From Certhia americana (Eukaryota > Chordata > Aves > Passeriformes > Certhiidae), in the NCBI GenBank assembly GCA_018697195.1, contig CM031858.1, positions 76,780,818 through 76,844,817 on the forward strand: DNA of 64,000 bases, written 5' to 3'. Of the stretch, positions 51,039-61,700 are shown piece after piece. Under the pieces are notes generated by a model. The model worked only from the letters and a program-made list of their open reading frames with translations, ran no database searches and was not told the DNA's origin. Position 1 is the stretch's first letter; each line of letters starts with the position of its first letter. Made by a program: the position numbers and the translations under genes.

Positions 51039-51539
51039 TGTCTGACCATCCAGGAGCCTCTCTGGCAGACGCTCACACCACTTGGTGTTGGACCGAGGTC
51101 CCTTCACAGCTACACATCCCACACTCAGAGGCACACCAGGTTTCTTCATCACTCATCCCCAGGTTTCCCATAGGACACTCTCAGATGTCCAGATCCTTCA
51201 GATGATTTAATTTTTATGCAAAAACTAAGAAACAAAATAGGAAAATAATGGCTTGATATGGTGCCTCTGAGGAGGGACCCAGAACAAAGGAACCCCTGGG
51301 CTTTTCTACCCTCACAGTCCAAGGGTGGGAAATTCTTTGGGTCTTTGGCTCCTGCTGTCTCTGAGTGTCCAGTGCTCTGTCTGGGACACAAGTTCCTGGG
51401 CCTTTTGTTCTGCAAAGTGTCAGCACTTCTCTGCTTCTTGCCTGGGGCACCCACCCAGAGCTCAACTTTCTGCTCCCACTGCAGCTGAGCTACTGCACTG
51501 AAGATATTCCTCAGCAAGATGTCCTGCATGCTCCTCACA
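51039..51539 (-). mobile_element. GC-richer unclassified insertion, possibly an LTR
   Basis: About 500 bases are clearly GC-richer than the flanks. They start TGTCTGACC and end CTCCTCACA on the + strand, so TG...CA termini are possible. No exact flanking duplication was found: GAAATTT lies shortly before the left end and GAATTTT right after the right end, which is a near match but offset by CCC. The minus frame at 51149-51538 (129 codons, basic, Q/K/R/P-rich) resembles no domain I know. An LTR, a piece of retroviral interior, or an unknown repeat are all open. Confidence 0.35.
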
Positions 51540-54500
51540 GAATTTTGTCACTGTATAAGGCATATAGACTTCCTTTGGCTAACTAATTTCTTGTATAGAT
51601 AGCTGTACAGTGAGGCAAATTCAATGGGTTCTGCCAACTCACTGCAAGGTTTTCATATTTCTATGAGTGACAAGATCCGTTTTGTTCTTATTAAATTAGC
51701 ATTTAAAGGCAGTTGAAATATCTGAACTGTGAGATTTATAATGTATTTACAATGTATTAACAAGTATATTTTTAAATGTACACTTTTACTTTAATTAGTA
51801 ATTGATAACTTTTTACATTTTGTTTAATAGCTGATATGAAGAGTAATTAAGAGCAGAAGCTACTTGAATGCATCCTGCAGATCATTTATAGAACTTGAAA
51901 GTGCATATGCATGTGTCTTTTTGGGTTTTGATTTTTTTTGTTGTTTGGTTTTCTTTAATTTTATTTTGAACGTAGTGTATTTATCAGTTTTATAAATACA
52001 GAAATACTGGCACATATGTTTAAAAATATTTGTAGTGCTTTGAAAAACTGAGACTGCAGATGTCTGGATTTGTGAGTGGTTTGGGTATGGATTATAGAGC
52101 ATATCATTCAAAAGAACTTCAAAACCGCTGGAGAAGGTGACTGTAAAACAGGGAGTGATATATAGGGAATGACATTTACTTTCTATAATACCAGTTAAAG
52201 ATGGGGAGGGCCAGAAAACACAGAACATTCAATGAAGACATTAGCATTGGTACTATAGCAAGATGCTTTAGATGCAGTAGGCTCTCAATAGCAAGAGATT
52301 TTTAGCCATAGGTTTTTATTTTCTAAATATTTAGGGTTTATTCCAAACCAGCTCAGATGTCCAATCACCATTCTTACCGTTCAGTTTGATCAGCTGGAAC
52401 ATTTCTATCTCCACATTTGCATATAGGGTTATTTAATCTCATATATTTTCATCAACTAAATATGAAGTAATTAGACAGAAGAAGATATCTTTTTAATAGT
52501 TGTCTGGAGAAAGAGAGACAAAATGAGAAAAAAATTCTCACTCTCTTCTCTCCAGATTTATCCTGTGTAAGATATTTTGTTAATATGCTTTTTTTCAAAG
52601 TGTGTGAAACAGTCAGCTCTGTCTGGAAATTAAGCAAGGTTCTCTTGCAAATATGGTACAAACATCAGAACTGAGTCTTCTTTACAGAGCACGGTATGCT
52701 GCTTACTGTATTCATTTGAGCGTGACATACCACCCACTACTTGACAGGGTGCCTTGCTTGTGTTCTTCTGCGTGTCACATATCTTCTCCTCCTTGCTGAG
52801 CCCAGTGGCATGCTGCTGTGTTGAAACTTCACCTTGACATTTGCCAAAATGCTCTGTTTCAGGTCACTGTGCAGATATTCTCTTCCTCATGTACAGGTAT
52901 CTTCCCTTGCTGCCTATAGCATCTACGTACTGCTGGGCCTGAGCTGCTTATCTCCCCTTGCTGCTACAGGATCTGATTTCCAGTATGTCCCTGCAAAGAT
53001 GTTGTGTTTTTAAGGAGGTCTTCTCAGTCTGGTCTGGGAGTGGTGTGTGTTCAGGCTTGCAGTTGCTTTGCAATTTTAACCTCAGTTATGTTGCTTCTGT
53101 CCCCCTCTGTGAACTGTAATGGATTTCTTTGGTACTGCCTTGCAATTGTTTTGTTGTCTGTTTGTGCTATAACACCCATCAAAATGACACAGCACAACAG
53201 GCAATCCTAAGACTACATACAAGTAACTGGCAAGATCAGTCCAACCTCATGTAAGTCTGTTTCACTTAGAAAAATACAGGAAAGAGAAGATGACACCTTT
53301 TCTCCTCCTGGGAGAGGCACCTTGGAAAGATGAAGAGCAGAACTACTCCATGAATTGTTATGGTGGCAACAGGCCCCATTCTTTAGTCGAATGTTCATGA
53401 AGCAATTTTGGATTACAAAGAGTTTCCAAGGGACTGAGATTGGACAAAAAAACAATGTGCAAATGGAAATCCTATGAAATTGAAAGTCAATGAAGGATGT
53501 TTTCTTGCAAAATCTGGGACTTCCTCCAACTTGGAAATATAGCAGCTTTAGGACATATCATCACCATTTCTCTTGTTGTATGTTTCTCTGATTAAATGTT
53601 AATATTTTCAGAAGCTGGTCATTTGATTCGATGAAAAGTGTAACTTACAAATTGCAGGCTGTGTAAGGATAATTTGTGCCTTCTGTTCTGAGCTTCACTG
53701 TAACCTGCAGCTTTGACTGAATCTTTTCTTTATTGCCTGGTTAACTTTTCTCTTTAATGCTACAAATTGCTAAGCAGCATTACATTTCTTCTATTTGTGC
53801 ACTTTCATTTCAGCTTTCTGCAGAGACAGCATCTGTGAATAATTATAGAATAGCATAACATGGGTAAGTTTGTGGCAATAAATAGAGCAGACACCGCTGG
53901 CTTGTGGTGTGTCTTGATGTGGCTGCCCTTCAGGTGAACAGGCACTCTTAGTAGTAAGGGCTTGTCTAGACAAGGCCAGCTAGGGAAATATAATATGTAG
54001 GACATAATGTGGATCATGTCTCAGGCCTCTTGAGAAAGGGGTTAACATGGTGAGAGAAATTTCATAAAACTACAAATTGCATTGCTACAATTGTGTGCTA
54101 TAAATCCACATAGAGCAATGTGGATTTAATTTGAGGTAATTTGGAGTTCGTGTAGGTCTGTTAGATTCAGGGCCCCAACAGCTGCAATCACCTAACATCC
54201 ATCACCTAATAAATGTCTGCTGAATAATTCAAATTTCATTTTTATTCTGTACTGAATTACATTTCAGCATGTGTATACTTCATAAAACACAACAAAATGT
54301 TTCAAAGACCTATTCTCAAAATGTAGAGGTCTTACCAAAGAATTTGCACTAGCTGGAAAAGGATGCCTTATTAGGTACCTCAAGATCTTGCAAAATATGA
54401 TCCTTAAAACATCCTCAAATGCTGTTTAAGCCAGCACCTTTTAGAAACAAAGTTTGATCTAATTCAGGACATGTAACTGCAGAACTTTAATAAATTATAT

Positions 54501-57500
54501 TATTTCAAATGTCATTGTTTTCCTGAAAAAAATTTCTATGGGGCCATGTTTTACCCTAGAGTGTCTCAACTTGGTGTACTTAGAGAAATTACACTGATTT
54601 TTTTCTTTACAACAAATTTTACTTTGTGCTCAAGCCTTCTACATTTCATTTAAGATTGGCAGTTTAAACAGGGAAAGGAGATTTGCTGAAGAGATCTAGA
54701 TCTCATTTCATCATTGTAAGCAAAAGAGACAGGGCATGCACTCAAACATTACATATTCTAATCCTGATTTTCCTGAACGAACCAAGTTCTGTACTGTGAA
54801 ATGTGTTGTGTTTTTTTAAAACCTAGATCATATCAGACAATGAATTTTGCACTTCATGACAGCCGAACCTTTTTTCTTTTTCCAGGTGATAAAAGGAAAA
54901 TTAAAGTTTTATTCCATTAGTGCTTAGACATTCCAGGCAATGCATTCTTTATTGTGCTAGCTACATAATAAGGGAATTTTTGTGTCACCTTTTGCATATC
55001 TCAGTACAAATACAGAAAAGAAACAACTGTATTTGTAATGATGAGAAGTCATTGTTATTTTATTTTCCTCTACCCTTTCTGTAGTTGAAAGCAAGGAGGC
55101 AGCAATGCTACAAAAGAAAAAGAAGGCCTTTGTACACAGATGGATTACATGCTTGGATTTGTTTATCAAAACGTTGGAGGCTGAGTGATAATGAAGTTGA
55201 TGGAAATGTGTCTTACACTTTTATTTATTAATTTGTGGATGATAAGCTATTCAATAACTTGCAGAGTGATTTAACCACTTACAAACAAATCCCCTCCTAC
55301 CTCCCAAGCTAAAGCAAACAAACCCTCGAGACAAATGTGCAAAGGAAGAAGTATTTTGGGGGCAGGGATGGGGAAGTTGTGGTTTTTATTCTGCTTTGTA
55401 TGTTGGTTTGTTGGGAGGGTTTCAGTTGTGTTTTTTTGTTTGGCTGGTTGGTTTGGTTTAGTTTAGTTTTCTTGGGGTTTTTTTGTGGGTTTATTTTGTT
55501 TTGTGGGGGGTTTTTTTTTTGGTTATTTGTTAGTTTGGGTTTTCTTTGGTTTTTTTCTCAGTATGACTGTTAACTGAAGATGAATTCTGTGATCTTCAAA
55601 ACCAATGGAACTTCTTTTGGTATAAATTTGCTTCATTTCACCTCTGTCTTGTACTGTATCAACTCCAAAATCACCCATGTGTCTTTTGATGTTCTCATAA
55701 GGGAAAAGATACATGACTGAGATTTTGGGGAGCTAAGCAGGTATTTTATGACAGGCTGACTGTTAGCCAGCAGCTAACTTATTAGCTAGATATTAAGAGT
55801 CTAAAACAGTTGTGGTTTTCCTACTTTTCCTCGGTAAGGACAGTGATTTGTATCTCTCTTCAGATTTGAATTATCTATCCACCCTTAAAGTTGACTGATA
55901 ACGACCTGAAGGATCAAAAACTATTGAGTAACTTAAAAATCCTGTATATTTAATTTATTTGAGAATCTAGACCAAGAACAAGATAGCAACATTCTGCCTT
56001 CTCACACCACTGTACAATAGAAATAACAGCCAGATTGTTTTTTCATCTTTAATTACACCTCTTCTGTGATGTACCCAGACAGGTAAACCAGAAGGGAGAG
56101 GAGAGAACAGAGAAAGTAACAAAGATCATATGTCTGGTCACTGATCAAGGGACAACTGAAGAAACCACTTGGGCCTTTGGAGAAGTTCAACCAGAACTTT
56201 GTAGTTGAAAAGAAATTAGGGAAACAAGATAATTATTAGGCCTCCGAGGAAAGAGTTTTTATGGGAATTTTGAAGATACTTGTGGGGTTTTATAAAATTT
56301 CTAGGGATCTTCTAAGGCATTGTGTGCATGTGGAGAAGGGCCAAAGGCAGGCAATGGTAGGAACGAAGTTGGATAAAAGAACAAGCCAATGAGAGGAGAT
56401 GTGAGAAGTGCCAGCTGCATGTAAGATACTAATTACTTGTGAGGCAAAGTTCTGTTCCTGACTATTGTAGTCTGTCCTTCCTTTTTACTAATTTTTTTAC
56501 TATATAGTTTCTATGTGACCTTGTTCCCCTTTCTGTATCTAGCAGAGATAGGACCTGCTGACAAATCTCAAGCTAGGCTAGCTAGTGAAGAAGAGGGCAG
56601 GGTGGCATCTTCAAAGACCAAAAATCTGAGCTGGTGAATGGATAAGATACGTAGAATCCTGACAGGAATATTTGATTAACTTAAGCCATTTCAATATTCA
56701 ATGGTTCTATGAATATCAGAGTGCTTGTGAGGTGAAAATATGTGTCTTGCTAAATAGGATTTGGTGAAGGTATTTACATTCATCTTGAATTTAAACATAT
56801 TTGGAATAATTAATTTCTATTCAGCTATTTCAATTCTTGAATAAAAAGAATAATTTACTTGACAGTTTTGTACTTACAATTACCTTGCTTGCAAATGTTT
56901 GTTGGGTTTTGTAAAAGAGAAAAGACATGTATATAGTTCTCCAAAACTGATGCTAAAACTTTTTCAGCTTTATGAAACGCCAGGAAAAAACCAAAAACAA
57001 AAAAACCCCACATTTATAATTTATATTATTTTGTAGCAACATAACAGCTAGTAAATCCCTTGGAACACTAATGTTGAAAACACGTATTGGGGTCTTATTG
57101 ATAACACTTTCTTAGAAAAAATTCTTGTTGAGTTTTTGGGGTTGTTTTGCATTTTTTATCCTAATTTTTCATTCAGTCTATGAACTGTAGTATTTGAGAC
57201 TTATGAATAACATTATATCAGAGGTCATTGGTGTTAGTCACTAAAAATCAATTCTGAACAGCCAGGTTACATGTTGAAAGCCTGGGGGCAATGAGGTCTG
57301 CTCTTGAGGGCTGACTGTAACAGCCTTATGTCACACTACATGGCAGAGAAAGGAGAAGTGCTCATCCCAGGCCCTGGGAAATGCACTTGGATTAAGCTTT
57401 CTGCTTGGAAAATGGTAATGAGAAATCGTATATTGCATTCATAGGAGGGAAGAGGGAATTTGTGTGACATAAACAGCAATGAGAATTTTGCTGACAAGAT

Positions 57501-57910
57501 CAATATTATACTTCAGAGTTCAGAGGGGGAGGTGTTTGTTGGTGTATTTTTTCGCCCTGTTGCTGTTTTTATTAAAGAATCTGAAACTCCACTTATATTT
57601 GTCTTTACTGTCCTGTCCTTAGTGATCCTTAATTTCATGGGGATATGTGATTTTTTTCTTAAGTTTTTTTTTTTTTTTTTAAGCATCATTATACTGTTAG
57701 TATGAGTACATATTTTATTGCTCTGACTTCTGTCATGTGACTTTTTTCCCAGATGCCTCCAAAAATAGAAATAACCTGGCTCATACATGAAACTGTCAGT
57801 TTAGAGTTTTCTTGTTCTAAATGAAGAGAAGGAATAAAAAGAAACTGTTAGCCCTTCTTTTCCCTAATTCATATCATGTCCAATATTATTATCACAAAGA
57901 CATTTGATGT
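51540..57910. other. long non-coding stretch
   Basis: No gene is supported. It has T/G-rich tracts at about 51920-51952 and 55395-55560, an A/C-rich piece at about 56985-57012, a GC-richer region at 52680-53200 and a 56080-56450 segment whose composition could be an old LTR, though I cannot place its ends. Open frames reach 122 codons (51860-52228, minus), which ends in a lysine-rich string antisense to T-rich DNA. Confidence 0.55.
55395..55560. repeat. T/G-rich low-complexity tract
   Basis: About 165 bases of T and G with GGTTTGGTT, TTTAGTTTAG and GGGTTTTTT words. The + frame at 55337-55573 gives only F/G/W/L-rich sequence from this composition. Confidence 0.92.
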
Positions 57911-58049
57911 GATCTCCCTCTCTGGAGACATTGAAAACCCACCTGGATGCTTCTCTGTGTATCCTGCTATTAGTGACACTGCTTTGGCAAGGGGATTGAA
58001 CTGGATAATCTCCAGAGATCATCCAAGTGGGAAAGATATTCAGACTCTG
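57911..58049 (+). mobile_element. CR1 LINE 3'-end fragment, plus orientation
   Basis: The blocks 'tctggagacattgaaaaccc', 'acctggatgcttctctgtgt', 'cctgctattagtgacactgc', 'aaggggattgaactggataa' and 'tctccagagatcatcca' follow the CR1 3' region in order. It ends with a decayed ATTC tail (cagactctg). Short and non-coding. Confidence 0.88.
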
Positions 58050-59576
58050 TAAAGTATTGCCTAAAATGTTATTTGAGGTAAAACTCTAAGGACAGAATAG
58101 TATAAATAATATTGCATCCCTTCAGATGCTGGTAGCCCTAATTTGTGTTGCCTTGAAAGGGCTTCCCATCAGGAAATGGAATCACTGGTACTAATGGGGA
58201 GCTGTGAACAGGTTCCTCTGTTATCATCAAAGCTGAAGTTTATATTGTGTCCAAGGGATATGGCCTCAATGCCAGGCTGTGCATGTAGCACAGCATGAGC
58301 CAGGGATGACTCAAATGGTATCCTGATCATGAATCCTTGGTGTGCAATGGCCTTCCAGCCATGGTCACTGTGCTGCTCAAAAAGAAATATTCTCAGGGTA
58401 ATTGTAGCTTTCTGACTAATCTAGAAGGTGTTGTCCTGGGGGAGCATGAAGGCTCTTTTAATGTAATAAATAACAAAATGAGCTTTCTTTTCCACAACCC
58501 TGTCTAAATAAAGATAATTAAAACAGCTTAAATGTAAGATACTCTTTTTATAAGAGAACACAATGGTGGCTACTTGAGTGATAACCCAAATTATCTATTT
58601 TAGGAAGTTTTCAAAAATTAAGAGGACAATCTAAATTAATAATGAAGTAGACTTGAGATAGTGGATGCTGATTTCATATCAGAATTTTTAAGGATATTTA
58701 TGCTTGTTGACAGATAAAAGTATTTGTTCTTACAATTCACTGTTGCCATATAGTGGTGCTTCAGCAAAAATGATAACTTCTGAACAAGCACAATTCTCAG
58801 GAATGTGAGGTCAGAGTGATAGTTATCTGCTTTTTTTTTTGTTTTCTCTCATTCCTTACATTCTCTGGAGACCCAACTAAGTCTATGCTGTGAGCTGAAG
58901 GGTCACACTTGTTAATTATTACAATTAACTGACTTCTGCTGACTCAGTTCAAGAAGTCTATTACAAAAGAGATGAATTCAGCAGGATTCTAAAGTTAAAC
59001 TTTCATTGTACTAATATTATACTGACAATGCACAGGTACCTTATAAGTAATACTGATTTATGAGCAACATGTAATGGGAATTCTCGAAGTTATAAATTTT
59101 TTTTGAATGAAAGAGAAAAGTCAATTTTTTGAAATACTTATGCAAATCTTTATGGTCATGCAGCATATATGAATTTTGAAAAATGTTCAGTCTGAGATAA
59201 AACTATTGTCTACAAAATATCAGTCCTATAATTTAACATTTATCTTCAAAAAGAAAGATTTTTTGTTTGTTTGTTTTGTTGTTTGAGGGGTTTTGTTTTG
59301 GGGTTTTTTTTTGTTTGGTTTAGGGCTTTCCAGTTTTTTACTTGTTGGAAGAGGTAGAAAAAAATAAAAGAGATTTTTTTTTTCAAAAAAAAATCAAATT
59401 TTAAAGTCAGTAACATCGCTATACAGGAAAACCCCTGATTCTTATAATTCAAAAGCATGTCTGGAAAAGATAAAGTAGAAATAGTAGAACTTATATTTCT
59501 AAAAATAGTTGGACTTTTCATGTGAGTATTTAGGAAGAACAGAAAGGATGTTATGATGTTTTACAAAGGGTTGAAA
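58050..59576. other. non-coding stretch
   Basis: No gene is supported. 58100-58380 has more G and C than its surroundings and no match to a repeat I recognise. 59258-59330 is T/G-rich. The 91-codon minus frame at 59246-59521 is K/Q/N-rich, antisense to that tract. Confidence 0.6.
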
Positions 59577-59942
59577 TGTAGCCCATTTTTAATCTGTGCT
59601 CCCTTAAGTGTTGCATCCCTTTTGGGAATGTTCCCCCTCCCAAAGCCCCTCCCCCAGAAACTGTAACCTGGCCTGGGTTACCTGCCCCCTGGTCTCCTGA
59701 CCTATAGCCATCGGACAGGTAACCTGACCCGACCCCAAAGGTGATAAAAACCCCTCTCCCCCCATGTGACCTCTCTCTCGCTCTGGATCCCTTCAAGGAA
59801 TAAAGGCCTTGGAATACATCCTGGGGTAAGGGGGCCTCTTTTGTAACTCTCTCTACCCTATTCTGTAGTTCCCCTCTTCCAATACTCCCCCTAAATCTGG
59901 GCTGGCAGCTTGTGGGGGGGTGGAGGAACAGGGGAATCTACA
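59577..59942 (+). mobile_element. probable solo LTR of an endogenous retrovirus, plus orientation
   Basis: 366 bases begin TGTAG and end CTACA, a perfect 5-bp inverted repeat with TG...CA ends. Inside are a CCCTCCC-rich U3, a TATA-like ATAAAA at 59744-59749 and AATAAA at 59799-59804 followed by a GGGG-rich U5. The composition changes sharply at both edges. Flanking hexamers (ttgaaa and cttaag) do not match, so the target duplication has decayed or an edge is misplaced. No internal genes are adjacent. The minus frame at 59551-59796 is antisense to the LTR. Confidence 0.7.
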
Positions 59943-61016
59943 CTTAAGTATCATTGATCCTTAAAATTAGCAAATAATTCCTAAAAATGTTTCACAAGTT
60001 ACAAGGTGAAAATTACAAAAAAACAGTACATCTCCCCCATAGTGAATTCAGTGTCACAAGACAAAACCATGTACAGTGTTATTGATACTGAACCTAGATG
60101 AAATGTGTAGCTTAAAAAGGGGAAGTCAACAAAATTTACCATGATAACAGAAAAGAACTCCTCTTAGGAAAGAAATCTGTAAAACACAGTCCTGTAGTAA
60201 ATACCAGTTTGATATCATTACTATGCAATGCAGGAGAATGCAAGGAGTGTGTATTCATTCAATTTTTAGTCTGGTAGCACATTTAAAACCTAATCTAAGA
60301 ACACTTGTGATTTGAGCAGAAATGAAGAAAATTTCTGTTGGAAACTTATGTTAGTTTTTTCTCCCTCAGGTAATATCACAGAATAGTTAACTGGTCCAGT
60401 TTTATGTAGAGGAGAGTAAAAATAAAAAAAAAATAAAAAAACCAAGGTATGATTTTTTTTGCCTTCTATTGAAGTATATACCAGGTAGAAATTTAGTACT
60501 TGACATAAAATCCAAGCAGAGCCCCAAAAAGTGAATTATATTTCTTTTGTCACAGTAGCAGACTGGTAGATGGCTCTACTCTGAACTGCCTGAAGGGGAA
60601 ATTCTCTTCTCCTCTGTGTTGTTTTCTATCTGATTTCCTTTTTCTGTGAAAAAGTTAACATTGATTTTCTTGTTGAAGATAAATTGTGTCCATTCCCATT
60701 AACTCAAAAAGTAAATATCATAATGTTTTGCTGTATTTTATACCCAGTGTTAATACTGAGATGAGCAAAATATCCAAAGTTCCAAAAAGAAGTTTTGGAA
60801 AAAAGAAGCTGTAATAATGTCTTTGTGTTTTTGTTTGTTTCTTGGGAAAAAATGAACAAATTTTTCTGTATTAGGATAATTTATTTATTTTTGATTTTTG
60901 TATTTTCCAGTTAAATGTATAACCATAATGTACAGCTAGATCTGGCATCCAAACTATTGTCAAAGAAATACTTTCCATGCGTATGCAAAAACTCACTTCT
61001 GGAAGAAAATTCTGGT
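59943..61016. other. non-coding stretch
   Basis: No gene is supported and no repeat is recognised apart from short A and T runs near 60421 and 60454. Confidence 0.65.
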
Positions 61017-61470
61017 GAGACTGGGTAAGGCTGGAAGGAACCCCGCTGGGTCATCTGGTCCAACTTCCCAGCTCAAGCAGGGTCATCCTAGAGTACATGG
61101 TACAGAATTGTGTCCATATGGTTCTCAAATATTTCCAGTAGGAGAGGCTCTACACCCTCTCTGGGCACTCTGTTCCAGTGCACAGGTACCTGCACAGTAA
61201 AGAAATTCTTTTTCTTATTCCACTGGAAACTTCTCTGTGTCAGTTTCTCCCTGTTGACTCTCATTCTGTTGCTTGGCTGTACCAAGAAGTTGACTCCAGC
61301 CCCTTGACATTGTCCCTTCAGATTCTCATAGTCACTGATAGGCTCCTCTCTCTGTTGTCTCTCCTCAGGACTGAACAGGCCCAGCTCCCTCAACCTTTCC
61401 TTGTACGAGAGATGTTACAATCTCCTGTAACTCTGGACCTGCTCAGGAGCTCCATGTCTCTCTTGTATTG
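61017..61470 (-). mobile_element. CR1 LINE 3' fragment, minus orientation
   Basis: This is the longest CR1 piece here. The + strand reads, in reverse-complement order, 'aggctggaaggaaccc', 'catctggtccaacttcc', 'agtaggagaggctctacacc', 'ctgggcactctgttccagtg', 'cagtaaagaaattctttttc', 'gttgcttggctgtacc', 'ctcctcaggactgaacaggc' and 'cagctccctcaacctttcc'. It covers the 3' UTR and the end of ORF2. The three overlapping + frames (61015-61471) and the 101-codon minus frame are by-products of the repeat. Confidence 0.92.
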
Positions 61471-61479
61471 AGCTCATTG

Positions 61480-61700
61480 GGATACATCACTCTTGGGTCT
61501 GGAGGAAGTAATCCTTGAATATCAACCAACTTTCTTGGATCCCTCTTCCCTGCAGGGCCTGTTCCCAGGGATTCTTCTAAGAAGACCCTTGAAGGCCTTA
61601 CATTTAGCTCTCCTGAAACCCAGATGTATTATGGATGTACAAGATATCATAAAGGTTGCTAAGAGCCTCACAGATTTTTTTCCTCCAGGGTGATGTTTGC
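61480..61700 (-). mobile_element. CR1 LINE internal fragment, minus orientation
   Basis: 'gaggaagtaatccttgaata', 'tcaaccaactttcttggatc', 'cctcttccctgcagggcctg' and 'gctctcctgaaacccagat' match the reverse complement of another CR1 segment common in bird genomes. It follows the previous piece in the same orientation, so it is probably the same insertion with an internal deletion, or a second copy. Confidence 0.65.

Noticed and set aside
51149..51538. 129-codon minus strand open frame as a gene
   Set aside because: It lies within a probable insertion and shows no domain; kept only as an observation on that insertion.
51860..52228. 122-codon minus strand open frame
   Set aside because: The C-terminal part is lysine-rich translation of T-rich DNA; no domain, no splice context.
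61015..61693. Cluster of overlapping open frames on both strands
   Set aside because: All lie within CR1 LINE fragments and reflect the repeat, not a gene.
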